The translations under genes were made by a program, and so were the position numbers. DNA of 64,000 nucleotides, taken from assembly GCF_003350925.1 (NCBI RefSeq), contig NZ_KZ857178.1:169681-233680 (forward strand), read 5' to 3'. Shown piece after piece: positions 50,830 to 60,289 of this stretch (positions are counted from its first letter, which is position 1; every line of letters begins with the position of its first letter). Source of the DNA: Dyella tabacisoli (GTDB taxonomy: Bacteria; Pseudomonadota; Gammaproteobacteria; Xanthomonadales; Rhodanobacteraceae). The notes under the pieces are model-generated. The model searched no databases. It worked only from the letters and a program-made list of their open reading frames with translations, and was not told the origin of the DNA.

Positions 50830-51824
50830 GCGAGATATTCGCGTTCGACAGCGCAGAACACGATCCGGGCGATGCCTTCGCCCGGTACTGCGCTCTGTAT
50901 GCCCACGGGGCGGACGTGGAGCGCACGGCGGATCCATTTTTCGCCCGCGTTCGTAGTTGGCGACTGGATCGGACGCTGTTGTTCGACAGAGAGTACGGCG
51001 GCGCGCGACACCACCGCCGGGAGCGGGTAACGCAGGACGGATTCGATCATTTTGTGCTGCATCACGTGGTCAGCGGTGAATTGGTCGGCGGGTCCGATGG
51101 CGCGGCGGTGCCGATTGCTGCGGGAGAGATCTTGTTGCTCGATACCCGCGAGCCGATGGAAAGCTGTGCTCGCTCCGTGCAACTTATTACGGTCAGCTTG
51201 GCGCGAGATGCCGTGCGCGCCGCCGCCGGTAATCTGGATGGCCTCCACGGTCGCCGGATCGGCGCGCGGGAAGGGGCGCTGCTAAGCGCACTATTGCGCG
51301 CCCTGGTTGAGCAGGCGTCTCATTTGTCGCCGAACGCCCAGGCCGCCGTCACGCGCACGCTGGTCGATCTGTTGTCGGTAGCCATCAACCCCGTCGGTAC
51401 CGGCGCGCGCTCTGATTTTTACCGATTGGAATACGTGCGGCGCGAAGCGGCCCAGCGCCTGATCGAGGCGCATCTGGCTGCTGCCGACTTTTCGGTACAG
51501 GACATCGTTAAAGCAACCGGTATCTCGCGAGCGAGCTTGTATCGCTTGTTCGAGTCCCAAGGTGGCGTGGCGCGGTTTATCCAACTACGCCGGCTGCAAC
51601 AGTTACGCGAGCGGCTGGACGATAGGGCGTTCGACGGCCAATCGCTGGCCGAGCTGGCGCCACTGTCTGGCTTCTCTGGCGAGAGCCATGCCAGCCGCCT
51701 CTTCAAACAGGCTTTTGGTGTCTCACCCGGTGCTTACCGTGCGGCCAGTATCCGCAGCGGGCTAATCCCGTCGGTTGATCTGATGGCACGGCGCTGGGCC
51801 AACAGCCTGAGAGAGCTTAGCTGA
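50826..51824 (+). CDS. AraC family transcriptional regulator
   Basis: The 332-residue protein from GTG 50826 has an N-terminal AraC-binding-like domain (TQDGFDHFVLHHVVSGELVG, AAVPIAAGEILLLDTREPM) and C-terminal AraC helix-turn-helices (DFSVQDIVKATGISRASLYRLFESQGGVARFIQLRRL and SLAELAPLSGFSGESHASRLFKQAFGVSPGAYR). This resembles the FeaR-like group. The start overlaps the MFS stop, so it probably regulates the transporter. Just past its stop are three tandem 15-bp repeats that would extend the frame if read through. Confidence 0.88.
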   Translation: MSEIFAFDSAEHDPGDAFARYCALYAHGADVERTADPFFARVRSWRLDRTLLFDREYGGARHHRRERVTQDGFDHFVLHHVVSGELVGGSDGAAVPIAAGEILLLDTREPMESCARSVQLITVSLARDAVRAAAGNLDGLHGRRIGAREGALLSALLRALVEQASHLSPNAQAAVTRTLVDLLSVAINPVGTGARSDFYRLEYVRREAAQRLIEAHLAAADFSVQDIVKATGISRASLYRLFESQGGVARFIQLRRLQQLRERLDDRAFDGQSLAELAPLSGFSGESHASRLFKQAFGVSPGAYRAASIRSGLIPSVDLMARRWANSLRELS

Positions 51825-51848
51825 GCGCGCGTCTGTCCCGGTAACACG

Positions 51849-51893
51849 ACTCCGGCGCCTACGACTTCAGCGCTTACGACTCCAGCACCTACG
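51849..51893. repeat. Three tandem 15-bp repeats
   Basis: Units ACTCCGGCGCCTACG, ACTTCAGCGCTTACG and ACTCCAGCACCTACG lie head to tail, starting 24 bp after the AraC stop and in its reading frame. Read through, they would encode TPAPT-like pentapeptides. Confidence 0.7.
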
Positions 51894-51954
51894 TCCCCAG
51901 AATGAGACGCATAGATATGTTGTTCTATGCGCCCCCCGCCTAGCATTCATATCT

Positions 51955-51970
51955 TGTGATTTAAGTCACA
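51955..51970. promoter_or_regulatory. CRP/Clp binding site
   Basis: TGTGATTTAAGTCACA is an exact TGTGA-N6-TCACA match. In Xanthomonadales the CRP homologue Clp recognises this consensus and controls adhesion and secretion genes. It lies in the gap before the autotransporter. Confidence 0.72.
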
Positions 51971-52057
51971 GATAGAGGTCATGCATTTTGTTAGCGGGGG
52001 GAGGCTGATGAATTGGCGCAAGTGATTTCTCAAAGCCAGCTTCAGCGTGCGGGTAAG

Positions 52058-52073
52058 TGTGGGGCAAATCACA
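52058..52073. promoter_or_regulatory. Second CRP/Clp-like site
   Basis: TGTGGGGCAAATCACA matches TGTGA-N6-TCACA at nine of ten fixed bases, 103 bp downstream of the perfect site. Confidence 0.45.
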
Positions 52074-52532
52074 TCTAGCTGCATAGCTGGCATGCCGGTC
52101 ACTTCATCACATTCGTTCGGGCAGCATGCGGTGCGCAAAAGAATCGGCGTGCGCAAAGGTGTGCGCGAACGAAACGGAATGCTTTCGCCGGATGTCTTCC
52201 GGCGCTTCGAGAACGATGTTCTCTAGTGCGATCCGAAACTCAATCTGCGCATGGTTGTTTGCAAACCACCCGCGCGCTGACGCGCTGACATTTGGCTTTG
52301 TAAAGCATTTCTAGAAAAACACCGGGCCATGGACGGCCCTTTTGCGCGATCCCGCGACTGGCTTGTTCAACACACATCGGTGTGAAACGAGCGCAGGCGC
52401 GTGCCCGTGAAATTCGGTCGCGCCATGACCCGCTCTCCGTTGGCGCAATGCGCCTGGGCAAGGGTCGAGAGCCTGGATCAAAAAGCAGCAAAGAACGCTT
52501 CAAATCAGCGACATCCACCACAGGGGAAAACC

Positions 52533-55500
52533 ATGAATCACACCTACCGGCTCGTCTGGAATCGCACGCTGTGCGTGATGCAAGTAGCTTCGGAGTTGGC
52601 ATCCAACCACGGTAGTGGTGCCAGCGGCGCCGCAAGCACGACGACCGGTCGCAACCGCTTTCAACCATTGGCGCTGAGCTGCGCGATCGCGTTGATGCTG
52701 GGTGCGTTGCCGGCACATGCTGGTGCGACCACAGATAGCGCTGGTGGCAATGGCGCTGCCGTCAGTGGCACGCCGGGTGGCGCAGGTGGTGCTGGATACG
52801 GTGTGGCGGGCGGTAACGGTTCTAACGGTAGTGGCGGCGGTGGCGGTGGTGCGGGCGCTGCCGGCGGCAATGGCAGCGGTGCCTCGGCGGCCGCTGGCGG
52901 CGCCGCAGGTCACGGCATTGCAGGTCAGCCAGGCAGTTCACCGCAAGGCGCAGGAGGTGCAGATGCCACTGACCCCAACGGTGGCGGCGGTGGTGGCGGT
53001 GGCGGCGCGGATGGTTATGTGGGCGCAGCCAATGGGCTAGCGCCTGGGGGTACTCATGTCGCTGGTGCAGGTGGCAATGGTGGCAAAGGCGTCAGCGGCG
53101 GCGGTGGTGGTGGTGGCGGTGCTGGCGGCGATGGCGCGCGCCTGATCGGAACCGCTGGCAGCACGGCAACGCTCTCAGGCGTATTTGCTGGCGGAAGCGG
53201 AGGCTCGGGCGGCTTCGGGGTCAACCCCGGCAACGACGGTGCTGCCGGTGATGGGATAGGCATCAACAACAGCAGCAACAACTTGACCATCAGTCATGCA
53301 GATATAAACGGCGGCACCAGCAACAACGCCAACGGCGGCAACGGTCTACGGGTCAGCGGCGATAGCAATACGATCGCTATCGATAACGCCAATATCTTTG
53401 GCGGGCAAGGTGGCGGCTACGGCAGCGTGGCCGTTCTGAACGGTATCGGCATTCTTATCAGCGGCAACAACAACGCGGTCGCCAATAGCGGCGCCGTTGT
53501 CGGCGGCGGTTACGGCAGCAGCACCGGTGGCGCGGGCATCTTGGTCAGTGGCAGTGGCAACGCCATCACCAACACCGGTGGCGGCACCATCGTCGGCGGC
53601 ATCGGTACTGACGCCGGTGCTGGTGCGCAAGGCGGCGACGGGCTGGTGTTCAGCGGCAGCAAAAACACGCTTTCCAACAGTGGCCAAATCACCGGTGGCT
53701 CCGCCACGATTTCCAACAGTGGCACAAGCGGAATCGGCGGTAATGGCCTGGCTGTCAGCGGTGCCAATAACGTCATCAACAATACCGGGGCCGGCCAAAT
53801 CATCGGTGGCGCTGCCATGGGCGCTAAAAACAATAGCAGCAGCCTGATCGCGAGCGGTGGCAATGGCATCGTCATCAGTGGCGGCCTCAACACCGTTAAC
53901 AACAGCGGCAATATCACTGGCGGTAGCAGCGGCAGCTTTGGCGGCGGCTATGGTTCGGTCACCGGGAGTGGCGGCATCGGCATTGCGGTGACGGGCACTG
54001 CTACCGGCAACGTCATCAATAACAGTGGCACGATTGCCGGTGGCGCCGGCACCGCGCCAGGTCTGACCGGCGGTGTGGCGATCGCCACTAGCGGCGGCGT
54101 CACTGTCAACAATGCGGGCACGATCAGCGGCGGCATGTCGGGGGATGCAACACCGGTGCAGGCCAACGCCATCGCGTTCAGCGGTGGCGGCAACATGCTG
54201 GTGCTCGAAGCGGGTTCGCTCATCCATGGCAAAGTGATCGGCACGGTCAATGGCGGCGACACGCTGGCTCTGGGCGGCAATATCAATGCCGCTGGCGGCA
54301 ACAGCTTCGACCTGACCCAGATCGGCCAGCAGTACCAGGGCTTCACCCAGTTGGAGAAGACCGGTACGAGTCAATGGACGTTGACCAACAACGGCGGCGG
54401 CAACTGGCTTATCAATCAGGGCGCGCTGCAACTGGGCGATGGCGTCAATACGGCCGGGCTCTGGGGTAGCACCGGCAGCACTGGGACCCATGCAACCCCC
54501 ACCTCCCCGGCCGATGCCGGTGGTGTAGGTGGCAATGCCATCACTCTGACGGCGGCGGCCAGTGGCTTCATCAACAGCACCACCGGGCACGTCCATGGTG
54601 GCCATGGGGGCAGTGGCGGGTATGGTTCTTCAGCGCCGAATACCAGCTCGGCGGGTGGCAACGGTGGTGCAGGCGTGCTGGTTACCGGCACAACGCAGGC
54701 AGTTGTGCTGCAAAACGATGGCCTGATTCAAGGCGGCGACGGCGGTAATGGCAACAACGGTGCCACCCCCATTCAAGCCGGTATCCGCGGCGGTAACGGT
54801 GGGCAAGGCGGCAATGGCGGCAATGCCGTCACCCTCGACACCCTCGGCAGCGTGGTCAATAGCGGTACGTTGGTCGGCGGCGCCGGCGGTTTGGGGGGCT
54901 GGGGCGGAAATGGTTATGGCAGTGGTTATGGCAGCAGCTCCGCTGGTCAGGCGGGCAATGCAGGCCAGGGTGGCAACGGTGGCATCGGCCTGGCAATCAA
55001 CTTCAGCCATGGTGCGCTCAGCACGGCCGGCAGCATCACCGGTGGCGTGGGCGGCGTGGGCGGCTTGGGCGGCAACGCGGTTTCTAGCACAGGCTCGCAA
55101 AGCGCCAACGGCGGCAACGGCGGTGCCGGTGGCGCCGGTCTGGCGATTGGCGGCAGCGGCAACACACTGACCAATACGGCAACCATTACCGGCGGTGCCG
55201 GTGGCAGCAACCCTGTCCCCTTCTTCGGTGGGGTCCCTGTGCCGGGCGGTGTCAGCTTTCCGGGCGGTAGTGCTGGTGCGGGTGGCGATGGCGGCAACGG
55301 CATGACCGTGAGCGGTGGCAATACCATCGACAACCAGGCCGCTGTAAGTGGCGGTAACGGTGGTAACGGTGCCTTCGCTATAAGCGGGGCGGTCGCCGGA
55401 ACGGTCATCGGCACGTCCGGTAACGGCGGCATGGGAGGCATGGCGATCGCTTTGGACGATCAGGCCATTTTGTCTGTGGCGGCGGCGGGTTCCATGACCG

Positions 55501-58500
55501 GCGGCACCGGTGGCACTGGCGGCAACGGCGGCACGATACCGTTTTTCGGTGCAGGCACTGCTGTCACGATGGCCGGCACCGGTGGACGAGGCGGTAGCGG
55601 TGCCGCGATCGGCAACCACGACAACGTCGTCATCATGGGTGGTGGAGCGATCAGCGGCGGCGCCGGCGGTATCGGCGGTGGCGGTGGTTTTACTTTTCCT
55701 GCCGGCTTCCCCCCCATCGCCAGAGTTGGCTGGGTAGCGGGTGGCGTGGGTGCTACGGGTGGTGTCGGCGGTAGCGGCATCGATGCAATGGGCGGCAATA
55801 CCATCGCGATCAGCGGCACGGTCGCCGGTGGTATCGGCGGTGCTGGCGGTCAAGGCGATATCGGCAAGTCAGGCGGCGCCGCGGGTAGTTCCTCCCAGAA
55901 TGGTGGCAGCGGCGGTAATGGCGGCAATGGCGGCGTCGGTGGTCGCGGCATCGCGCTCGCTGGCAGCGGCAATACCATCAACAACAGTGGTGTGGTTACT
56001 GGCGGCAACGGCGGTAACGGTGGTACCGGCGGCGCTGGTGGCTTGGGTGGCAGTGGCGGCCCGACCGGTATCGGTGGCGCTGGCGGCAATGGTGGCAACG
56101 GCGGTAACGGTAGCGACGGCGGTATAGGTATTGCCGCCGGCAGCGGCAACACCATCAACAACAACGGCACGATCAGCGGTGGCCAGGGCGGTATCGCCGG
56201 CATCGGTGGCGCCGGTGGCCAAGGCGGCATGCCTGTTCCGATCGCCCTGCCGCCTGGTCTGGGTGGCATACCTATGCCTGCTCCTGTGGGGAGTCCCGGT
56301 ATCGCCGGCGCGGCAGGTGCCGTCGGCGCCATCAATGGCCTCGGTGGGGTAGGCATCACCAGCACGGGCGGCACCACCGTAACCAATGCCGGCACGATCA
56401 GCGGTGGCCTGTCGGGTGACGGCAAGACCCAGGCTCATGCCATTGATTTCACCGGCGGCGGAAATACGCTGGAATTGCGCCAAGGCTATGTCTTCAACGG
56501 CGCCGTCACTGCGACCCGCAATGCCGGCCAGGCGGCCGATACGCTGGCGCTGGGCGGCACCGTCAACAGCAGCTTTGACGTAGGTTTGTTGGCCGCTGGC
56601 GCAGCCTTCGGCAACTTCAACCAGTTCCAAAAGAACGGCAGCAGCACCTGGGTGCTGACCGGTGCCGGTGTGGCTAGCGAAAGCTGGACTATTACCCAGG
56701 GCACCGTGCAAGGCGATGCCACCAGTCTTGTGGGCAACATCGTCTTTGCTCCGGCCGGCGGTACTAGCGCCGGGGTGATCTTCGACCAGGGCAGTCACAA
56801 CACCCACAGCGCGACTACCGCTACTTATGCCGGCGTGATTTCGGGCACGGGCTCGCTGGGCAAGATCGACGATGGCACCTTGATTCTTAGCGGCGCCAAC
56901 ACTTACTCCGGTGGCACCACCGTCAGCGCCGGTACGCTTCAGGGCGACACCACCAGCCTGCAAGGCAACATCACCGACAACGCCACGCTGGTATTCAACC
57001 AGGCTAGCAATGGTCTCTTCGCGGGCAGCATCGCGGGCACCGGCACGCTGACCAAGGCAGGGGCGGGCATGCTTGTCCTCAATGGCGACAGTAGCCCGTT
57101 CACCGGCACGACCCTGGTGCAGTCCGGCACGCTGGAGGTGGGTGACAGCAATACGCCGACGGCGGTTTTGGGCGGCCATGTGCAGGTCGCGGCCGGTGGC
57201 ACGTTGCGCGGCCATGGCCGCATCAATGGCGATGTGGTCAACGACGGCATGATCTGGGCGGGCGGCTCGATCGGCACACTGAGCATCCACGGCGATTTCA
57301 CCCAAAAGGCGGATGGCAGCCTGACTATCGACGCTACCCCGAGCGGCCAGGTCGATTTGCTGGCGGTGAGTGGCAAGGCGTCGATTCTAGGCGGCAGCGC
57401 CGTGGTGTTGGCGCAACCGGGTCTGTGGACTCCGCGAACCGACTACACCATTCTCACCGCCGCTGGCGGCGTGAGCGGGACGTTCGCATCGGTGAGTTCC
57501 AATCTGGCTTTTCTTACTCCGGTGCTGAGCTATAGCGCCAACGCGGTGAGCCTGTCACTGCAGCGAAACGATATTCTGTTCGCTACCGTGGCGCAGACTC
57601 CAAACCAGAAGGCAGCGGCAGCGGCCGCCGAAAGTCTGGGCTGGGGCACGCCGGTGTATAACGCCTTGGTGAAGCTCGACGCGCCGACCGCTCGAGGGGC
57701 TTACGACCAGCTCGCTGGCGAGATCCACGACAGTACGCGTACCGCCATCATCGATGACGACCGTTATGTTCGCGAAGCGATCAACAATCACCTGTTGGGC
57801 CTGAGCAACGGCGCCAACGGGCTGAGTGCCAGCACCGACAGCGGCGTCACCGCGTGGAGCGCAGCGTGGGGACATTGGGGGAGCCATGATGGCGACGGCA
57901 ACGCCGCTCCATTGAAAGCCAACGGCAGCGGCTTGCTGATTGGTGCCGATCTGCCGATCGGGGCGTCGTCACGGGTGGGGGCAGTGATCGGGACGGGACA
58001 GAGTACGGCCCGCATCAATACGCTCGGCTCCTCATCGCATGCACAGAACAAGTATCTGGGTGTGTACGGCAGTAGCGAGGTGGGTGCGTTACAACTGCAG
58101 GGCGGAGCGGCCTACGGCCGGCAGACGGTCAGCACGAACCGGGGCTTGGCGTTTGGCAATTTTGCCGGGCAAGCAGACAGCCGCTATCACGCCAACACCA
58201 CGCAGGCCTATGCGGACGCCAGCTACCCGATGGCCTGGGGCCACGCGACGTTGGCGCCATTCGTCAACCTGGCCTATGAGCGTCTGCACACCGACGCGAT
58301 CCGCGAAATCGGCACCGCAGCGGCGTTGGACGTGAGTGCGCAGAGCACCGCACGGACCTACGGCACCTTGGGCCTGCGCGGCAACTTTGTGCTTGATCCG
58401 ACCGGCGGTCTGCGTGGACACGCCAGCATGGGTTGGCAGCATGCCTGGGGCGATACGGCCTCGCATAGCACGATGCGCTTCGCCGGCGGCGGCGGTGAGT

Positions 58501-58664
58501 TCGATATTGCTGGCGTGCCGGTAGCGCACAACGCGATGGCCGTGACTGGCGGCCTCAGCTTCCCGTTGGCGCCCAACGTCGCCCTCGATGTCAGCTACAG
58601 CGGGCAGTTCGCCCGCGATGCCACCGATCAGGCCGCGCGGATGAGTTTGACCTGGGTGTTCTGA
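52533..58664 (+). CDS. Giant glycine-rich type Va autotransporter adhesin
   Basis: The 2043-residue protein begins with an extended autotransporter signal (ESPR-like MNHTYRLVWNRTLCVMQVA at 1-19, then a hydrophobic core ending PAHA at about 63). The passenger (about 64-1400) is an extremely glycine/asparagine-rich repeat region of GGNGGNGG-type runs alternating with SGSGNTINNSGTITGG-type strands, expected to form a long beta-helix. A PATR repeat (LSGANTYSGGTTVSAGTLQG, about 1451-1470) precedes the C-terminal autotransporter barrel (about 1770-2043), which ends in the required aromatic residue (LTWVF). No protease motif is seen, so adhesion or biofilm is likely. AGGGGA precedes ATG 52533. A GT2 gene follows. 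Confidence 0.88.
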   Translation: MNHTYRLVWNRTLCVMQVASELASNHGSGASGAASTTTGRNRFQPLALSCAIALMLGALPAHAGATTDSAGGNGAAVSGTPGGAGGAGYGVAGGNGSNGSGGGGGGAGAAGGNGSGASAAAGGAAGHGIAGQPGSSPQGAGGADATDPNGGGGGGGGGADGYVGAANGLAPGGTHVAGAGGNGGKGVSGGGGGGGGAGGDGARLIGTAGSTATLSGVFAGGSGGSGGFGVNPGNDGAAGDGIGINNSSNNLTISHADINGGTSNNANGGNGLRVSGDSNTIAIDNANIFGGQGGGYGSVAVLNGIGILISGNNNAVANSGAVVGGGYGSSTGGAGILVSGSGNAITNTGGGTIVGGIGTDAGAGAQGGDGLVFSGSKNTLSNSGQITGGSATISNSGTSGIGGNGLAVSGANNVINNTGAGQIIGGAAMGAKNNSSSLIASGGNGIVISGGLNTVNNSGNITGGSSGSFGGGYGSVTGSGGIGIAVTGTATGNVINNSGTIAGGAGTAPGLTGGVAIATSGGVTVNNAGTISGGMSGDATPVQANAIAFSGGGNMLVLEAGSLIHGKVIGTVNGGDTLALGGNINAAGGNSFDLTQIGQQYQGFTQLEKTGTSQWTLTNNGGGNWLINQGALQLGDGVNTAGLWGSTGSTGTHATPTSPADAGGVGGNAITLTAAASGFINSTTGHVHGGHGGSGGYGSSAPNTSSAGGNGGAGVLVTGTTQAVVLQNDGLIQGGDGGNGNNGATPIQAGIRGGNGGQGGNGGNAVTLDTLGSVVNSGTLVGGAGGLGGWGGNGYGSGYGSSSAGQAGNAGQGGNGGIGLAINFSHGALSTAGSITGGVGGVGGLGGNAVSSTGSQSANGGNGGAGGAGLAIGGSGNTLTNTATITGGAGGSNPVPFFGGVPVPGGVSFPGGSAGAGGDGGNGMTVSGGNTIDNQAAVSGGNGGNGAFAISGAVAGTVIGTSGNGGMGGMAIALDDQAILSVAAAGSMTGGTGGTGGNGGTIPFFGAGTAVTMAGTGGRGGSGAAIGNHDNVVIMGGGAISGGAGGIGGGGGFTFPAGFPPIARVGWVAGGVGATGGVGGSGIDAMGGNTIAISGTVAGGIGGAGGQGDIGKSGGAAGSSSQNGGSGGNGGNGGVGGRGIALAGSGNTINNSGVVTGGNGGNGGTGGAGGLGGSGGPTGIGGAGGNGGNGGNGSDGGIGIAAGSGNTINNNGTISGGQGGIAGIGGAGGQGGMPVPIALPPGLGGIPMPAPVGSPGIAGAAGAVGAINGLGGVGITSTGGTTVTNAGTISGGLSGDGKTQAHAIDFTGGGNTLELRQGYVFNGAVTATRNAGQAADTLALGGTVNSSFDVGLLAAGAAFGNFNQFQKNGSSTWVLTGAGVASESWTITQGTVQGDATSLVGNIVFAPAGGTSAGVIFDQGSHNTHSATTATYAGVISGTGSLGKIDDGTLILSGANTYSGGTTVSAGTLQGDTTSLQGNITDNATLVFNQASNGLFAGSIAGTGTLTKAGAGMLVLNGDSSPFTGTTLVQSGTLEVGDSNTPTAVLGGHVQVAAGGTLRGHGRINGDVVNDGMIWAGGSIGTLSIHGDFTQKADGSLTIDATPSGQVDLLAVSGKASILGGSAVVLAQPGLWTPRTDYTILTAAGGVSGTFASVSSNLAFLTPVLSYSANAVSLSLQRNDILFATVAQTPNQKAAAAAAESLGWGTPVYNALVKLDAPTARGAYDQLAGEIHDSTRTAIIDDDRYVREAINNHLLGLSNGANGLSASTDSGVTAWSAAWGHWGSHDGDGNAAPLKANGSGLLIGADLPIGASSRVGAVIGTGQSTARINTLGSSSHAQNKYLGVYGSSEVGALQLQGGAAYGRQTVSTNRGLAFGNFAGQADSRYHANTTQAYADASYPMAWGHATLAPFVNLAYERLHTDAIREIGTAAALDVSAQSTARTYGTLGLRGNFVLDPTGGLRGHASMGWQHAWGDTASHSTMRFAGGGGEFDIAGVPVAHNAMAVTGGLSFPLAPNVALDVSYSGQFARDATDQAARMSLTWVF

Positions 58665-58678
58665 GCAAACTGGCAGGG

Positions 58679-58711
58679 GGCAGGGTGCGGCCAGGATGGC
58701 CGCGCTCTGCC
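58679..58711 (+). terminator. Hairpin after the autotransporter gene
   Basis: A 14-bp stem (58679-58692 with 58698-58711, two G-T wobbles, loop AGGAT) starts 14 bp after the stop. It is GC-rich but not followed by a T-run. Confidence 0.5.
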
Positions 58712-58774
58712 ATAGTTCCATAGATCAGGGCATCCCTGGATGTCAGTCAGTAGAAAGCCAACGCGTCAGAAATC

Positions 58775-59533
58775 ATGCCAAAAATTACCATCATAAGCTC
58801 CGCTTACAACGTCGAAAAATACATCAAGGAAATGATCGATAGCGTTTTGAATCAATCATTTTCGGACATGGAATTCATCATATCCAACGATGGCTCAACC
58901 GACCGAACCGCGGAAATTATTCGCGCCTACTCGGACCCGAGAATAAAATTCATCGATAACGCCGACAACGCCGGACAGGTGCGGCGGCTGCATGAGCTGG
59001 CGTTGCTTGCCAGTGGTGAATATATCGGCATTGTCGATGCCGACGATATGCTGTTTCAGCATGCGCTGGAGTACACGAATTACGTGCTGGACAATCATCC
59101 GGCATACGGATTGGTCTATACCGATCACTATGAAATGGATAGCACGTCAAGAGTGATTGCGATTGGGCAAAGGTCGAAAATACCTTATTCCAGAGACAAC
59201 ATTCTGAAAGATTTCATGTCGTTTCACTTCAAATTATTCAGACGAGAGTTGTACGGAAAAATCGAGCCGAACATGCGCATAGAAGTGGCGCAGGACTATG
59301 ATTTTTGCCTGAGACTTTCAGAAGTTACCGACTTCATCCATCTGCCATTGCCACTGTATTACTACCGCCGGCACGCGGAATCGATATCGGTAAGTAGATA
59401 TAAAAAGCAGGCCGAAACATCGCTTGAAATCATTAAAGACGCGATCGCAAGACGAAACTTGTCCAGCACACTGTCAGTGGAATTGCTTTACGACGAGTCA
59501 GGTATGGCCAAATATTTTTATAAAAATATCTGA
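58775..59533 (+). CDS. Family 2 (GT-A) glycosyltransferase
   Basis: The 252-residue protein shows the GT2 fold: ITIISSAYNVEKYIKEMIDSVL, the nucleotide-binding NDGSTD (38-43), the metal-binding DADD (88-91) and a later VAQDYDFCLRL likely to carry the catalytic Asp. A C-terminal part (LPLYYYRRHAESIS) is typical of small GT2 enzymes. There is no membrane helix. Base composition is clearly more AT-rich than its neighbours, suggesting transfer. It lies 110 bp after the adhesin and could glycosylate it or act on a surface glycan; both are inferences. Confidence 0.87.
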   Translation: MPKITIISSAYNVEKYIKEMIDSVLNQSFSDMEFIISNDGSTDRTAEIIRAYSDPRIKFIDNADNAGQVRRLHELALLASGEYIGIVDADDMLFQHALEYTNYVLDNHPAYGLVYTDHYEMDSTSRVIAIGQRSKIPYSRDNILKDFMSFHFKLFRRELYGKIEPNMRIEVAQDYDFCLRLSEVTDFIHLPLPLYYYRRHAESISVSRYKKQAETSLEIIKDAIARRNLSSTLSVELLYDESGMAKYFYKNI

Positions 59534-59887
59534 CCGAAAGGCCACGGGTGCCGACCCGGCACAGTGGTCGATCATGCCTGGCTTGTAAGGTATTTCTTAC
59601 ATCGAATCATGCCTGACGCTGACAGACAGCACCGTTCGCAGCGAGCAGGATGCTGGGAGCGTGCCTGGGAGTTTCGAGCGGGAGAGTACGCATCAGGGAT
59701 CTCTGTCGAGAATTCGATCAAGTCGAACTTGATCGAATAGATATGCCCGAAATCCAAGAGCGCGAGGATGTCCACTAACGAATGGACTATGTCGTGCAGT
59801 CGATATCAGCGCAAAGGCCGCAATAGAGCGTGCATTAAGCCACGCTCCCTCGATTGATTTGACCATTCCCTTGTGAAGGAGAATCTC
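59534..59887. other. Intergenic region upstream of the two-gene unit
   Basis: The 354 bp contain one notable feature, a perfect 12-bp inverted repeat at 59712-59738. I see no gene: minus-strand open frames here (59572-59775 and 59693-60217) have no ribosome site or domain-like sequence. Confidence 0.5.
59712..59738. promoter_or_regulatory. Perfect 12-bp inverted repeat
   Basis: ATTCGATCAAGT, three bases CGA, then ACTTGATCGAAT. It is 149 bp before the start of the two-gene unit. It could be a repressor operator or a hairpin ending a transcript. Confidence 0.5.
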
Positions 59888-60289
59888 ATGACGACTCATC
59901 GTGGCGGTTTCGGCGTTGGTCCCAATCACGCGGTCCAACTTGCAACGGCACATACAAGCGCCAGCCTCAATAGACCTGACGGTACGGCAGGAGGTGCCGC
60001 ATCGGCCCCTGCTCATGACACCGTGGCCAAGGTCAGGCGCACCAAGTTCGACGCAGCCCCTTGGTGTCCCCCCTGGGTGCAAAAAATGGCTACGGAAAAG
60101 GCCACCATCGAAGAGGTGGTCCATACGGCGGTGAAACGCGCCCAGAGACATACCACCGAGGAAACGCTGGTCGAGATCGAAACGCTGCTCAATGAGCTGT
60201 CGCGCGACCCCGAGCATGCACGGCAGGTACGCGATGCTCTATCGAAAGATGTCATTGCCGATCTATTGATGAAAGGAGCGAAGCCATGA
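59888..60289 (+). CDS. Uncharacterised 133-residue protein, first gene of a coupled pair
   Basis: ATG 59888 has a strong AAGGAG site. The protein opens with a low-complexity part (THRGGFGVGPNHAVQLATAH), passes a short WCPPWVQKM segment (two Trp, one Cys) and then forms a charged helical half (IEEVVHTAVKRAQRHTTEETLVEIETLLNELSR). No signal peptide, transmembrane helix or known domain is seen. Its stop overlaps the next gene's ATG (ATGA), so the two products are made together. Possible roles are an adaptor, export partner or immunity-like protein for the second product; none is shown by the sequence. Confidence 0.65.
   Translation: MTTHRGGFGVGPNHAVQLATAHTSASLNRPDGTAGGAASAPAHDTVAKVRRTKFDAAPWCPPWVQKMATEKATIEEVVHTAVKRAQRHTTEETLVEIETLLNELSRDPEHARQVRDALSKDVIADLLMKGAKP

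Larger units (their letters stand above)
51825..52532. other. Long leader/promoter region of the autotransporter gene
   Basis: The 708 bp hold three tandem 15-bp repeats (51849-51893), a perfect CRP/Clp site (51955-51970) and a weaker one (52058-52073). The rest has no supportable gene; the open frame from 52401 is in phase with the adhesin, but its start is placed at 52533 by ribosome site and signal sequence. Confidence 0.6.

Noticed and set aside
52740-56350. Repeats resembling a CRISPR-like array or satellite
   Set aside because: The repeats are coding (GGNGG-type codons in one continuous frame), with irregular period and no unique spacers.
53346-57305. Three long minus-strand frames (53346-54605, 54630-55853, 55869-57305) under the adhesin
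   Set aside because: They are antisense shadows of the GC-rich, glycine-repeat coding strand (biased to Ala/Thr/Asp), with no ribosome sites or domain-like sequence.
59693-60217. 174-codon minus-strand frame across the start of the two-gene unit
   Set aside because: The plus-strand gene there has a strong ribosome site and overlap coupling; the minus frame has neither.
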